Program-made: the position numbers and the translations under genes
The notes under the pieces: generated by a model
Databases searched by the model: none
Seen by the model: only the letters and a program-made list of their open reading frames with translations
Told to the model about the DNA's origin: nothing
Assembly: GCF_900323885.1 (NCBI RefSeq)
Contig: NZ_OOHJ01000008.1
Location: forward strand, 62,001-126,000
From: [Actinomadura] parvosata subsp. kistnae
GTDB lineage: Bacteria > Actinomycetota > Actinomycetes > Streptosporangiales > Streptosporangiaceae
Reading direction: 5' to 3'
DNA: 64,000 nt
Shown: one piece after another, positions 10,233 through 19,444 of the stretch
Numbering within the stretch: position 1 is the stretch's first letter
Layout of the letters: every line of letters begins with the position of its first letter

Positions 10233-11912
10233 ATGCGTGCCCGTGCCGTCCCCGTGCTGGTCCTGGCCCTGCTCTCCCTCGTCCTCGGCGTCCCCCCGGC
10301 GCACGCGCAGGTCGTGGGCGGGTTCGACTTCGCCAGGGCGGAGGTGGCGGTCACGGGGCTGCAGGTGCCGTGGGCGATGGCGTTCCTGCCCGACGGCAGC
10401 GCGCTGGTGTCCGAGCGCGGCACGGGCCGCGTCATGCAGGTGCGCCCCGGACAGGCGCCGGTCCAGGTGGCGACGGTCAGCGGGGTGAGCGCGTCGGGTG
10501 AGAGCGGGCTGCTGGGCCTGGCGGTCTCGCCGTCGTACGCGCAGGACGGCTGGGTGTACGCGTACTTCACCAGCACCAGCGGCGACAACCGCCTCGTCAG
10601 GTTCCAGCTCGGCGCCCCGCAGACGCAGACCGTGATCTTCTCCGGGGTGCCGAGCGCGACGATCCACGACGGCGGCCGCATCGCGTTCGGCCCCGACGGC
10701 ATGCTGTACGTGGCCACCGGCGACGCGAGCAACACCGCCAACGCTCAAAACCTCGACAGCCCGGCCGGCAAGATCCTGCGCATGACGCCGACGGGCGGCG
10801 TCCCGTCGGGCAACCCGTTCCCCGGCTCCCGCGTCTGGAGCTACGGCCACCGCAACGTCCAGGGCCTGGCCTGGGACGCGCAGGGCCGCATGTACGCCAC
10901 CGAGTTCGGCCAGAACACGTGGGACGAGGTCAACCAGATCGTCGCGGGCGGCAACTACGGCTGGCCGACCTGTGAGGGCACCTGCTCGAACACCTCCTTC
11001 CGCAACCCGATCGTCACCTGGACGACGGCCGAGGCGTCGCCGAGCGGGCTGGCGTACGCGAACGGCACGCTGTTCGCGGCGGCGCTGCGCGGCCAGCGGC
11101 TGTGGGTGGTCCCGCTGACGTCCGGCGGCGGGGCGGGCACGCCGGTGGCGGAGCTGCAGTCGTCGTACGGGCGGCTGCGCGCGGTGGCGGCCGGCCCCGA
11201 CGGGTGGCTGTGGGTGGCGACGAGCAACCGCGACGGCCGCGGCACGCCGGTGGCGCAGGACGACCGCATCATCCGGATCCCGCCCGCGTCCGGCGGCACC
11301 GACACCTCCCCGCCGACCGCGCCCGGCCTGCCGTCGGCCTCGGGCACGACCGCCACCTCGACCACCCTGACGTGGGCCGCCTCGACCGACGACGTGGGCG
11401 TGACCGGCTACGACGTGCTGCGTGCCACGGGCGCGTCGGGCGGCTCGTTCACGCAGGCGGGCACGTCCGCGACGACCACGTACACCGACACGGGCCTGAC
11501 GGCGGGCACCACCTACCGCTACCAGGTGCGGGCCCGCGACGCGGCCGGCAACCTGTCCCCCGTGTCCGGCACGGTCACGGTGACCACCACGACGGGCGGC
11601 ACGCAGGGCGGCTGCACGGCGACGGCGACCACGCAGACGCAGTGGGGCACCGGTTACGTGATCCAGCCGGTCACCGTCGCCAACACGGGCACGTCGGCGC
11701 GCTCCGGCTGGACGGTGACGTTCACGCTGCCCGCCGGGCACGCGGTCACGGGCTCGTGGAACGCGGTGCTGACCGTCTCCGGGCAGACCGTCACGGCCAG
11801 GAACGCCGCGCACAACGGCACGCTGGGGGCGGGCCAGAGCACCACGTTCGGCTTCCAGGCCACCCGCCCGAGCGGCAACACGAGCCTCCCGTCGGGCTAC
11901 ACCTGCACCTGA
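10233..11912 (+). CDS. Secreted PQQ-type glucose/sorbosone dehydrogenase fused to FN3 and a C-terminal carbohydrate-binding module
   Basis: 559 residues from ATG 10233, which follows AAGGAG (10221-10226) and starts a Sec signal peptide cleaved near AHAQ. Residues about 35-350 form the soluble six-bladed propeller dehydrogenase (GLLGLAVSP, IHDGGRIAFGPDGMLYVATGD, YGHRNVQGLAW, GGNYGWP). Next come a fibronectin type III domain (about 360-450) and a CBM2-like module bracketed by two cysteines (about 457-559, ending SGYTCT). CBM2 attaches enzymes to cellulose or chitin, so extracellular oxidation of sugars released from polysaccharide is likely. The true sugar and the need for PQQ are family inferences. 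Confidence 0.9.
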   Translation: MRARAVPVLVLALLSLVLGVPPAHAQVVGGFDFARAEVAVTGLQVPWAMAFLPDGSALVSERGTGRVMQVRPGQAPVQVATVSGVSASGESGLLGLAVSPSYAQDGWVYAYFTSTSGDNRLVRFQLGAPQTQTVIFSGVPSATIHDGGRIAFGPDGMLYVATGDASNTANAQNLDSPAGKILRMTPTGGVPSGNPFPGSRVWSYGHRNVQGLAWDAQGRMYATEFGQNTWDEVNQIVAGGNYGWPTCEGTCSNTSFRNPIVTWTTAEASPSGLAYANGTLFAAALRGQRLWVVPLTSGGGAGTPVAELQSSYGRLRAVAAGPDGWLWVATSNRDGRGTPVAQDDRIIRIPPASGGTDTSPPTAPGLPSASGTTATSTTLTWAASTDDVGVTGYDVLRATGASGGSFTQAGTSATTTYTDTGLTAGTTYRYQVRARDAAGNLSPVSGTVTVTTTTGGTQGGCTATATTQTQWGTGYVIQPVTVANTGTSARSGWTVTFTLPAGHAVTGSWNAVLTVSGQTVTARNAAHNGTLGAGQSTTFGFQATRPSGNTSLPSGYTCT

Positions 11913-11941
11913 GCCCGGCACCTCCCGAGCGGTCCAGCGGG

Positions 11942-12922
11942 TCAGATCCAGCCGCGCCGGGTCGCCTCCATGGCGAGCTGGAAGCGGGTCCGCACCCCGA
12001 GCCGCCCCATCAGCCGCGTGAGGTGCCGCTGCACGGTCCGCTCGCTCCACCCCAGTGCCCGGCCGGCCGCCTTGTCGGTGGCGCCGGCGGCCAGCAACGT
12101 GAGCAGCCGCTCCTCGTCCTGCGACAGCTCCCGCCCCGGCTCTCCCCCTGGCTCCTGCGCGGTGAACCGGACCGGCCGGCTGCGCTCCCACAGCGCCTCG
12201 AACAGCGCGATCAGCGCGTCCAGCAGCGGTGACGGGTGGATGAGGTACGACGCCGACACGACGCTGTCGCCGGCCCGCAGCAGCGGGATGATCGCCAGCC
12301 GGTCATCGGAGATGCCGAGCTTCATCGGGACGGCGGCGATCCTGGCCTGCTCGCCGTGCTGGAGGCCGGTCATGACGTCGTCGAGCCAGCCGGGCAGCTC
12401 CAGCACGCTGGTGTCGTAGATGACGCGATACTTCACGCCGTTCCGGAGCTGCTGGAGCTCGACCGGGTTCGGCTCGGTGTGCTCCTGCGGGGCGGCGTAC
12501 GGCGGCCGGTCGAAGCCGCGCATCTGCACCCGCGTGTCCTGCTGCATCCGCGCCCACCGGTGGTTGACCTCCTCCCGCCCCGAGACCACCTCGATCAGCT
12601 CGCCAGGATGGGCGAAGCGGGTGCCGGCGCGGTAGACGTCCATGAGCGTGCGGATGTGGCCGCGCACGTCGTCGAGCTCCCGCTCGCGCTGGCGCAGGAT
12701 GGCCTCCAGCCCGCTGTCGGGCGAGACGGCGACGTAGCGGACGGGCCGGCCGGTCGAGCGGGTGGCCAGGCCCAGCTCGACGAACGACTGCAGGACCCGC
12801 CGCGCGGACGGGGGCGGCAGGTGGCAGTCGGCGACGATCTCGGCGACGGTCGCCTGCGTGCGGCGAACGAGGGCGTCGTAGACCTCCTCGTCCTGACGGC
12901 CGAGTCCGATGGCCTCCAGCAT
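11942..12922 (-). CDS. TrmB/LuxR hybrid transcriptional regulator
   Basis: 326 residues. The N-terminal 70 residues are a TrmB-type winged helix (EEVYDALVRRTQATVAEIVADC). A middle region with a coiled coil and a phospholipase-D-like sensor fold follows. The C-terminal 60 residues form a LuxR helix-turn-helix (LSQDEERLLTLLAAGATDKAAGRALGWSERTVQRHL). The start at 12922 is supported by GGAGG eight nt upstream. It is divergent from the large secreted subtilisin at 13059, and a palindrome at 12946-12958 lies in the shared promoter region, so control of that protease is a reasonable guess. Confidence 0.85.
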   Translation of the reverse strand: MLEAIGLGRQDEEVYDALVRRTQATVAEIVADCHLPPPSARRVLQSFVELGLATRSTGRPVRYVAVSPDSGLEAILRQRERELDDVRGHIRTLMDVYRAGTRFAHPGELIEVVSGREEVNHRWARMQQDTRVQMRGFDRPPYAAPQEHTEPNPVELQQLRNGVKYRVIYDTSVLELPGWLDDVMTGLQHGEQARIAAVPMKLGISDDRLAIIPLLRAGDSVVSASYLIHPSPLLDALIALFEALWERSRPVRFTAQEPGGEPGRELSQDEERLLTLLAAGATDKAAGRALGWSERTVQRHLTRLMGRLGVRTRFQLAMEATRRGWI

Positions 12923-12945
12923 CGCCGCCTCCGGGGGTGTCGGGT

Positions 12946-12958
12946 TCACGTCACGTGA
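12946..12958. promoter_or_regulatory. Candidate operator palindrome between regulator and protease genes
   Basis: TCACGT-C-ACGTGA is a perfect 6+1+6 inverted repeat 23 bp upstream of the TrmB/LuxR start and about 100 bp upstream of the protease gene. The binding protein is unknown; autoregulation by the adjacent regulator is inferred from position. Confidence 0.4.
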
Positions 12959-13058
12959 CTGAAACTCGTCATCAACGGATCTTGTCAGGAAACATCGGAG
13001 GATGTCAGCGTTCTCGGTGCACCATCGGCCCCAGCGGCCACGATGATGAAGGAGCCCC

Positions 13059-16000
13059 ATGCCGCTGACCTCCCGCCGTTCCGCCGGGCGGCGCCTGCTC
13101 GCCGCCGTCTTACCCGCCGTTGTGATGACCTCAGGGACGTACGGGATGATCGTCGCGAGCCCGGCGCGGGCGGAAACCGCCACCGTCGCGCCCGGCAGCG
13201 AACCCAAGATCGACGCCAAGCTGGTCGAACAGATGAGCAGCGCCCGAGGCCGCCTGGAGGCGGTCGTCGTGCTGCGCACCGCCCAGGAGCCGCCGCCCGT
13301 CAAGTCTGCCGCAGAGTCCGCCGCCGAGGCCCGCGCGGCGCTGGCCGAGAGCGCGGCGCCCGTGCAGGACCCGGTCGCCGCGTTCGTGCGCTCGCGCGGC
13401 GACCAGGTGGTCAACACGTTCTGGCTGAAGAACATGATCCTCGTCCGGGCCACGTCCGGCACGCTCGGCGCCCTGGCCGAGCTCGACCTGGTCGAGCGGA
13501 TCATCCCCAACTTCACGCTCACCGCCCCCGAGCCGAGCAAGGCCGCGGCGCCCAAGCTCGCCGGCGCCACGACCTGGGGCCTGGCCAAGATCGGCGCCGA
13601 CCGGGTGCAGGACGAGCGCGGGCTGACGGGCAAGGGCGTGCGCGTGGCCGTGCTCGACACCGGCATCGACGTCACCCACCCCGACCTGAAGGGCAAGCTG
13701 GTCAGCACCGACGCCGCCGACCCGAAGGCGCCGGGCGGCTGGATCGAGTTCGACGCCGACGGCAAGCCGGTGGCCAGCGAGCCGCACGACAGCGCCTACC
13801 ACGGCACGCACGTGGCGGGCACGATCGCGGGCGGCGACGCCTCCGGCACGCGCATCGGCGTCGCACCGGGCGCGAAGCTGATGGCCGGCCTGGTCATCCC
13901 CGGCGGGCGGGGCACGCTCGCGCAGGTCATCGCCGGCATGCAGTGGGCGCTGGCGCCGTACAAGGCGGACGGCACCCCGGCCGGCGAGCCCGCCGACGTC
14001 GTCAGCATGTCGCTGGGCGCCGAGGGTTACGCCGACGAACTGGTGGAGCCGGCCAGGAACATCTACCGGGCGGGCGCGTTCCCGTCCTTCGCCATCGGCA
14101 ACGAGTGCTCGCCCGGCGGCTCCGGCAGCCCCGGCAACGTGTACGAGGCCGTGGCGGTGGGCGCGACCGACGCCAACGACGACGTGCCGGACTTCTCCTG
14201 CGGCGGCGTGGTCAAGCGCACCGACTGGTTCGACGCGCCGCCGGAGTGGCCGGACGAGTACGTCGTCCCGGACGTCTCCGCCCCCGGCGTGGACGTGGTG
14301 TCGGCCATTCCCGGCGGCCAGTACGCCGCGCTGAACGGCACCTCGATGGCCACCCCGCACGTCTCCGGCACGGTCGCGCTCATGCTGGAGGCGCGCCCCG
14401 GCCTGACCGTGGCGGCGGCCGAGGAGATCCTCGCCGGCACGTCGGTCTCCGACGACCGCTACGGCCCGCGCCCGAACCCGCGCGTCGGCCGGGGCCGCAT
14501 CGACGCCTACGCCGCGGTGGCGGAGGCGGCGCTGACCAGCGGCGTGCGCGGCGTCGTCACCGACGAACGCAGCCACCGGCCGCTGAGCGGCGTCAAGGTC
14601 GCCAGGGCCGACGGGCGCGGCACGGTGACGGACGCGGACGGCCGGTTCGAGCTGCGGCTCCCCGCCGGGACGCACACGCTGACGCTGTCCAGGTTCGGCT
14701 ACGTGACGGCGTCGAAGACGTTCAGGGTGAGGGCCGACCGGCTCTCGGACGTGCGGCTGGAGCTGGAGCGGACCCGGTGGAGCACGGTCTCGGGGCGGGT
14801 GACGTACGAGCCGACCGGCGCGAGCGTGCCGGGCGCGACGGTCACCGTGCTGAACGTCCCCGACGTGCTGACGGGCACGACCGACGCGAACGGCCGCTAC
14901 ACGATCAAGGACGTGCCGGCCGGCGACCACCAGGTGGCCGCGCACGCGGCGGGCGTCTCCAGGTCGGACCCCGTGGCCGTGACGGTCGGCCGGGGCAGGG
15001 CGGGCGCGGACGTCGTGCTGCCGCGCCGCCCCCGCACCGAGCGGCTGTCGCTGGGGCCGGACGGGCGCCAGGGCAACCACGACGCGTGGTGGCCGGAGCT
15101 GAGCGGCGACGGCAACGTGGTGGTGTTCGCCAGCTTCGCCTCCAACCTGACCGACGACGAGGACACCAACGGCGAGCTGGACATCTTCGCCACCGACCGG
15201 CGCACCCGGGAGACCCGGCGGGTGTCGGTGCCGAGCGGCGGCGGGCTGGCCGACGCGTTCTCGCTGTCGCCGACGGTCAGCAGGGACGGGCGGTTCGTCG
15301 GCTTCAACAGCGGGGCCACGAACCTGGTGCCCGGGGACACGAACGAGCTGTCGGACGCGTTCGTGCACGACCGGCAGACCGGGACGACCGAGCTGCTGTC
15401 GGTGGCGCCGGACGGCACGCCGGCCGACGGGCCGTCGGGGCCGCCGAGGTTCAGCGCCGACGGGCGGTTCGCCGTCTTCGACAGCGACGCGGCCAACCTG
15501 GTGCCGGGCGACACGAACGGGCGTACCGACGTGTTCCTGCGCGACCGGCAGGCCGGCACGACTTGGCGGCTGTCGGTCACGCGGGACGGCGCGCAGGCGG
15601 ACGGGAACTCGCGGGAGCCGACGATCAGCGCCGACGGCCGGTACGTGGCCTTCCAGAGCAGTGCCGACGCCCTGACCGCCGGTGACGCGAACGGCGTGAT
15701 CGACTCGTACGTGCTGGACCGGCAGACGGGGACGCTGACGCGGCTCGCCGTGCCGTTCCCCGACGAGGAGACCACCGGGCCGGTGATAAGCGCCAGCGGG
15801 AACGCCGTGGCCTTCACCAACGGCGCCGGCCTCGGCGAGCTGTACGTGCAGGTGCTCGGCAGCGGGAAGTCCGCGCTGGTGTCGGCGACGACCGGCGGCC
15901 GGCCGGCCCGCGCCATGTCCTTCGCCCCGACGCTCACCGCCGACGGGAGCCGGGTCGCCTTCTACAGCGACTCCCCCGAGCTGGTCGCGGGGGACACGAA

Positions 16001-16478
16001 CGGGCGCGACGACGTGTTCGTCCGCGACGTCGCGGCGGGCACCACCACGCGCCTGTCCACCGGCCCGCGGGGCGAGGAGGGCGACGGCCGCGCCGGCCTG
16101 CCGTCCATCAGCGAGGACGGCCGGTACGTGGCCTTCGAGAGCGGCTCGGCGAACCTGGCCGAGGGCGACACCAACCACCGGGACGACGTGTTCGTGCACG
16201 ACCTGGTGGCCGGGCCGGAGGCGCTGTTCACGGTGAGCGGCCTGGAGATCTCGGGCTCCCGGGAGGTGCGGGTGCGGGCGCTGGTGAAGAACGTGGGCGA
16301 GCGGGCCGGCTCGTACGAGGCGGTGCTCGTGGTGGACGGCGAGGAGGTGCGGCGCCGCAGCGTGCCGCTGGCCTCCGGCAGGAGCACCACGGTCGCGTTC
16401 GACGTGCGCCGGATGGCGGCGGGCCCGCACACCGTCGAGCTGGGCCCGCTGAGCGGGCGCTTCACGGTGAAGCGCTGA
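13059..16478 (+). CDS. Large secreted S8 subtilisin-like peptidase with carboxypeptidase-regulatory and TolB-like propeller domains
   Basis: 1139 residues with an AAGGAG site. A Sec signal (1-38) and an inhibitor-like propeptide (about 50-160) precede the subtilisin domain. Its catalytic triad is Asp200 (VLDTGID), His251 (HGTHVAG) and Ser429 (GTSMATPH), with oxyanion Asn348 (AIGNE). Two carboxypeptidase-regulatory-like beta domains (about 500-645) follow. Residues 660-1050 hold five to six repeats of the form SxDGRxVAFxSxAxNLVPGDTNGxxDVFxxD, a TolB/WD40-like propeller. The C-terminal 85 residues resemble a CARDB adhesion domain. A secreted, substrate-binding protease is the likely role. It is divergent from the TrmB/LuxR regulator. 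Confidence 0.92.
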   Translation: MPLTSRRSAGRRLLAAVLPAVVMTSGTYGMIVASPARAETATVAPGSEPKIDAKLVEQMSSARGRLEAVVVLRTAQEPPPVKSAAESAAEARAALAESAAPVQDPVAAFVRSRGDQVVNTFWLKNMILVRATSGTLGALAELDLVERIIPNFTLTAPEPSKAAAPKLAGATTWGLAKIGADRVQDERGLTGKGVRVAVLDTGIDVTHPDLKGKLVSTDAADPKAPGGWIEFDADGKPVASEPHDSAYHGTHVAGTIAGGDASGTRIGVAPGAKLMAGLVIPGGRGTLAQVIAGMQWALAPYKADGTPAGEPADVVSMSLGAEGYADELVEPARNIYRAGAFPSFAIGNECSPGGSGSPGNVYEAVAVGATDANDDVPDFSCGGVVKRTDWFDAPPEWPDEYVVPDVSAPGVDVVSAIPGGQYAALNGTSMATPHVSGTVALMLEARPGLTVAAAEEILAGTSVSDDRYGPRPNPRVGRGRIDAYAAVAEAALTSGVRGVVTDERSHRPLSGVKVARADGRGTVTDADGRFELRLPAGTHTLTLSRFGYVTASKTFRVRADRLSDVRLELERTRWSTVSGRVTYEPTGASVPGATVTVLNVPDVLTGTTDANGRYTIKDVPAGDHQVAAHAAGVSRSDPVAVTVGRGRAGADVVLPRRPRTERLSLGPDGRQGNHDAWWPELSGDGNVVVFASFASNLTDDEDTNGELDIFATDRRTRETRRVSVPSGGGLADAFSLSPTVSRDGRFVGFNSGATNLVPGDTNELSDAFVHDRQTGTTELLSVAPDGTPADGPSGPPRFSADGRFAVFDSDAANLVPGDTNGRTDVFLRDRQAGTTWRLSVTRDGAQADGNSREPTISADGRYVAFQSSADALTAGDANGVIDSYVLDRQTGTLTRLAVPFPDEETTGPVISASGNAVAFTNGAGLGELYVQVLGSGKSALVSATTGGRPARAMSFAPTLTADGSRVAFYSDSPELVAGDTNGRDDVFVRDVAAGTTTRLSTGPRGEEGDGRAGLPSISEDGRYVAFESGSANLAEGDTNHRDDVFVHDLVAGPEALFTVSGLEISGSREVRVRALVKNVGERAGSYEAVLVVDGEEVRRRSVPLASGRSTTVAFDVRRMAAGPHTVELGPLSGRFTVKR

Positions 16479-16490
16479 GCCGTGCGGAAC

Positions 16491-16515
16491 GGGGCCGTCC
16501 CAAGCGGACGGCCCC
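16491..16515. terminator. Hairpin terminator after the S8 peptidase
   Basis: GGGGCCGTCC (16491-16500) and GGACGGCCCC (16506-16515) form a perfect 10-bp stem with a 5-nt loop, 12 nt past the stop codon and between convergent genes. Confidence 0.7.
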
Positions 16516-16517
16516 GG

Positions 16518-16634
16518 ACCGTGCGGAACGGCCCAAAACGGCCCCGGACCGTGCGGGACGGCCCGAATGGCAACAAACCGTGCGGGACGGCCCAGAACGG
16601 CCCTAGGCCGTGCGCGGCGGCCTAAATCGTGCGC
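16518..16634. repeat. Degenerate 30-bp tandem repeat between convergent genes
   Basis: Copies of ACCGTGCGG(A/G)ACGGCCC begin at 16518, 16548, 16577 and 16607 (spacing 30, 29, 30), with partial copies at 16479 and 16626. The last copies extend into the stop codon region of the LacI gene. Each unit is itself able to form a small GGCC-type hairpin. Confidence 0.7.
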
Positions 16635-17644
16635 GGCGGCAGTTCGCCCGAGCCGCGCACGATGAGCCGTGTCGGCACCGTGACACGGCGGGCCCGGGAG
16701 CGGTCGCCGTCTAAGCGGGCCAGCACCAGCCCCGCCGCCGCGGCCCCCACCGCCGCCGGGTCCTGGGCGACGGCGGTGAGCGGCGGGTCGAGCGCCTCGG
16801 CCAGCGGCAGGTCGTCGAACCCGACCAGCGCCACGTCCTTGCGCCCGGCCCGCGTCAGCGCGACCACCGCCCCCATGGAGGCGAGGTTGTTGCCCGCGAA
16901 CAGCGCCGTGGGCGGGTCGGGCAGCGCGAGCAGCCGCAGCGTGGCGCGGGCGGCGGCCTCCAGGTCGTGCCCGGTCTCCACGAGCGCCCGGTCGAACGGC
17001 AGCCCCGCCGCGTCGAGCGCGTCGCGGTACCCCTGGAGCCGCTCCCTGCGCGTGTAGAGGGCGGCCGGCAGGTCGCCGACGAAGCCGATCCTGCGGTGCC
17101 CGTGCGCGATCAGGTGCGCCACGCCGGCCCGCGCACCTTCCCGGTTGGCGCTGACCACGCAGTCGGCGGTCAGCCCGGCGGCGGGCCGGTCGAGGAAGAC
17201 GATCGGCAGCCCGGCCACCCGCTCGGCCCGCAGGTGGCGGTGGTCGCCGTCGGCGGCGGGGACGACCATGAGGGCGCTGACCCGGCGGGCCAGGAACGTG
17301 GCGATGAGCGCCTGCTCGTGCCCGGCCGTCTCGTCGGAGGAGCCGACGATGAGCGTGAGCCCGCGCGCCCGCACGGCGCCTTCGACACCGCCGGCGACGG
17401 TGCCGAAGAACGGGTTGCCCAGCTCGGGCACGACGAGGCCGATCGCGGCGTCGCGGGCGCCGACGCGGGTGTTGCGGGCCATGAGGTTGGGCTGGTAGCC
17501 CAGCCGCCGGACCGCCTCCATGACCCGCCGCCGGGTCTCCGCGGCGACCGGGCCGTCGTCGTTGAGCACCCGGGAGACGGTCTTCGCGGTGACTCCGACC
17601 TCACGGGCCACATCAGTCATCGTCGGACGCCGCATTCCAGACAT
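16622..17644 (-). CDS. LacI-family repressor of the adjacent sugar transporter
   Basis: 340 residues. The helix-turn-helix (TMTDVAREVGVTAKTVSRVLN, residues 8-28) is followed by the hinge and a periplasmic-binding-like sugar sensor domain with the usual FFGTVAGGVE and FAGNN motifs. It is the last gene of the minus-strand frcBCA-type operon, starting 21 nt after the ATPase stop. Two identical palindromes with a central CG, typical of LacI operators, lie in the promoter at 20455-20484, so this protein most likely represses both the transporter and the divergent kinase until the sugar is present. Confidence 0.92.
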   Translation of the reverse strand: MSGMRRPTMTDVAREVGVTAKTVSRVLNDDGPVAAETRRRVMEAVRRLGYQPNLMARNTRVGARDAAIGLVVPELGNPFFGTVAGGVEGAVRARGLTLIVGSSDETAGHEQALIATFLARRVSALMVVPAADGDHRHLRAERVAGLPIVFLDRPAAGLTADCVVSANREGARAGVAHLIAHGHRRIGFVGDLPAALYTRRERLQGYRDALDAAGLPFDRALVETGHDLEAAARATLRLLALPDPPTALFAGNNLASMGAVVALTRAGRKDVALVGFDDLPLAEALDPPLTAVAQDPAAVGAAAAGLVLARLDGDRSRARRVTVPTRLIVRGSGELPPRTI

Positions 17645-17665
17645 CTTGTCAGACCAGGCATCCGG

Positions 17666-18475
17666 TCAGAGACCGATGGCCTTCGCCGCGTCCTGGTCGG
17701 CCACCACGGACTTGCCGTCCGACACCTGGAGCGCGCCGGTCATGATGGCGACGACCTCGGCCATGCTGTGCTCGCGCGGGCTCAGCTCGGCGACCCGGCG
17801 GCCGAGCCGCTGCACGTGCACGCGGTCGGCGATCTCGAACACGTGCGGCATGTCGTGGCTGATCAGCACGACCGGGGTGCCCCGGTCGCGGACCTGCCTG
17901 ATGAGGTCGAGCACCTGGCCGGACTCCTTGACGCCGAGCGCCGCGGTGGGCTCGTCCATGACGACGACGTGCGTGGCCCACGCGACGGCCCTGGCCACGG
18001 CCACGCCCTGCCGCTGCCCGCCCGACAGCGACTCGACCGGCTGGGACAGCGAGCGCAGCCCGATCTTCAGCTCGGCCATGTGCCGGGCCGACTCCTCGCG
18101 CATGCGTTTCTTGTCCAGCATCCGGAAGACCTTGCCGAGCAGGCCGGGCTTGCGCAGCTCGCGGCCGAGGAACATGTTGGTCGCGATGTCGAGCGAGGCG
18201 GCGATGGCGAGGTCCTGGTAGACGGTCTCGATGCCGTGGCGGCGGGCGTCGAGGGGGTCGCGGAAGCGCACCGGTTTCCCGTCGAGCCGGATCTCGCCGG
18301 CGTCGGGCTGCAGGGCGCCGGTCAGCGCCTTGATCAGGCTGGTCTTGCCGGCGCCGTTGTCGCCGATGACGGCCAGCACCTCGCCCGGCATGAGGTCGAA
18401 GTCGGCGCCGTCGAGGGCGGTCACGTGCCCGTACTTCTTGACCAGGCCGCGCGCCTGGAGAACGGGAGTGGTCAT
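17666..18475 (-). CDS. frcA: Sugar ABC transporter ATP-binding protein, fructose-type CUT2
   Basis: 269 residues, a single ATPase domain: Walker A GDNGAGKT (residues 38-45), signature LSGGQRQ, Walker [12 protein letters not shown], then the H-loop LISHDM. CUT2 ATPases usually carry two fused domains; the single-domain form is characteristic of the fructose (FrcA) group. Its ATG overlaps the permease stop (ATGA). It should power import with FrcB and the permease; fructose as substrate is inferred from family resemblance and the neighbouring PfkB kinase. Confidence 0.88.
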   Translation of the reverse strand: MTTPVLQARGLVKKYGHVTALDGADFDLMPGEVLAVIGDNGAGKTSLIKALTGALQPDAGEIRLDGKPVRFRDPLDARRHGIETVYQDLAIAASLDIATNMFLGRELRKPGLLGKVFRMLDKKRMREESARHMAELKIGLRSLSQPVESLSGGQRQGVAVARAVAWATHVVVMDEPTAALGVKESGQVLDLIRQVRDRGTPVVLISHDMPHVFEIADRVHVQRLGRRVAELSPREHSMAEVVAIMTGALQVSDGKSVVADQDAAKAIGL

Positions 18476-19442
18476 CGCATCCTCCTGCGGGAGAGCTGGT
18501 CGACGGCGACCGCGAGGATCACCAGGACGCCGGTGATGAGCGTCTGGTAGATCGACGGGACGCCCATGAGCTGCAGGCCGTTGCGGAAGACGCCGACGAT
18601 GAGCGCCCCGACGAGCGTGCCGAGCACCAGGCCCCGGCCGCCGAACAGGCTGGTGCCGCCGAGCACGACCGCGGTGATGCTGTCGAGGTTGTCCGTCTGG
18701 CCGGCCTGCGGGTCGCCGACGCCGGTGCGGGAGACCAGGAGCAGCGCTGCGACGCCGTAGACGAGGCCGGCCAGCGTGTAGACGCCGACGGTCAGCCGGC
18801 GGGTCCTGATGCCGGTCAGCCGGGCCACCTCGGGGCTGTTGCCGAGCGCGTACACGTGACGGCCCCACGCGGTGGAGCCGAGCAGGTACGCGAACAGCAG
18901 GAACAGCAGGATCGTCAGCAGCGAGCCGTAGGTGACGTTCGTCTGCCCGACCTGGAAGGTCTGGCCGAGGAACGTGAGCAGCGCGGGCAGCTCGGTCACC
19001 GTCTGCTCGTTGGAGTAGATGTGCGTGAGGGCGAACGCCACGTTCAGCATGCCGAGCGTGACGATGAACGGCGGCAGCGAGATCCGCGTCACCAGCAGGC
19101 CGTTGACCAGCCCGAACGCGGCGCAGACGGCGAGCCCGGCGGTCAGGGCGAGCAGCGGCGGCAGGCCGGAGTCCACGGCCAGCTTGGTCATCACGATCCC
19201 GCCGAACGCCATGATCGCCCCGCAGGCCAGGTCGATGCCGCCGTGAGGATGATCAGCGTCTGCCCGATGGCCAGCGTGCCGACCACCATGACCTGCTGGA
19301 TGATGAGCGAGAAGTTGGGGCCGGTGAAGAACTGGTCGCTGTTGATCCCGAAGAACAGGCAGGCCAGCACGAGCGCGGCCAGGGGCCCGGCGACGGGGGT
19401 GCTGATGAGGCGGCGCGGCAGTGGCGCTTCGATGACGGCCAT
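18472..19442 (-). pseudogene. frcC: Sugar ABC transporter permease, fructose-type, interrupted by a one-base frameshift
   Basis: Two overlapping frames together encode one about 323-residue permease. The first (start 19442) reads to GQTLIILTA and then becomes nonsense; the second continues as IMAFGGIVMTKLAV to the stop at 18472. Inserting one G in the run read on the minus strand as GCGGCATC (near 19238) restores the expected family sequence TAGIDLACGAIMAFGG. All expected membrane helices are then present. Both neighbours are intact and coupled, so this is either a very recent inactivation or a base missed in sequencing. Confidence 0.85.
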
Positions 19443-19444
19443 GC

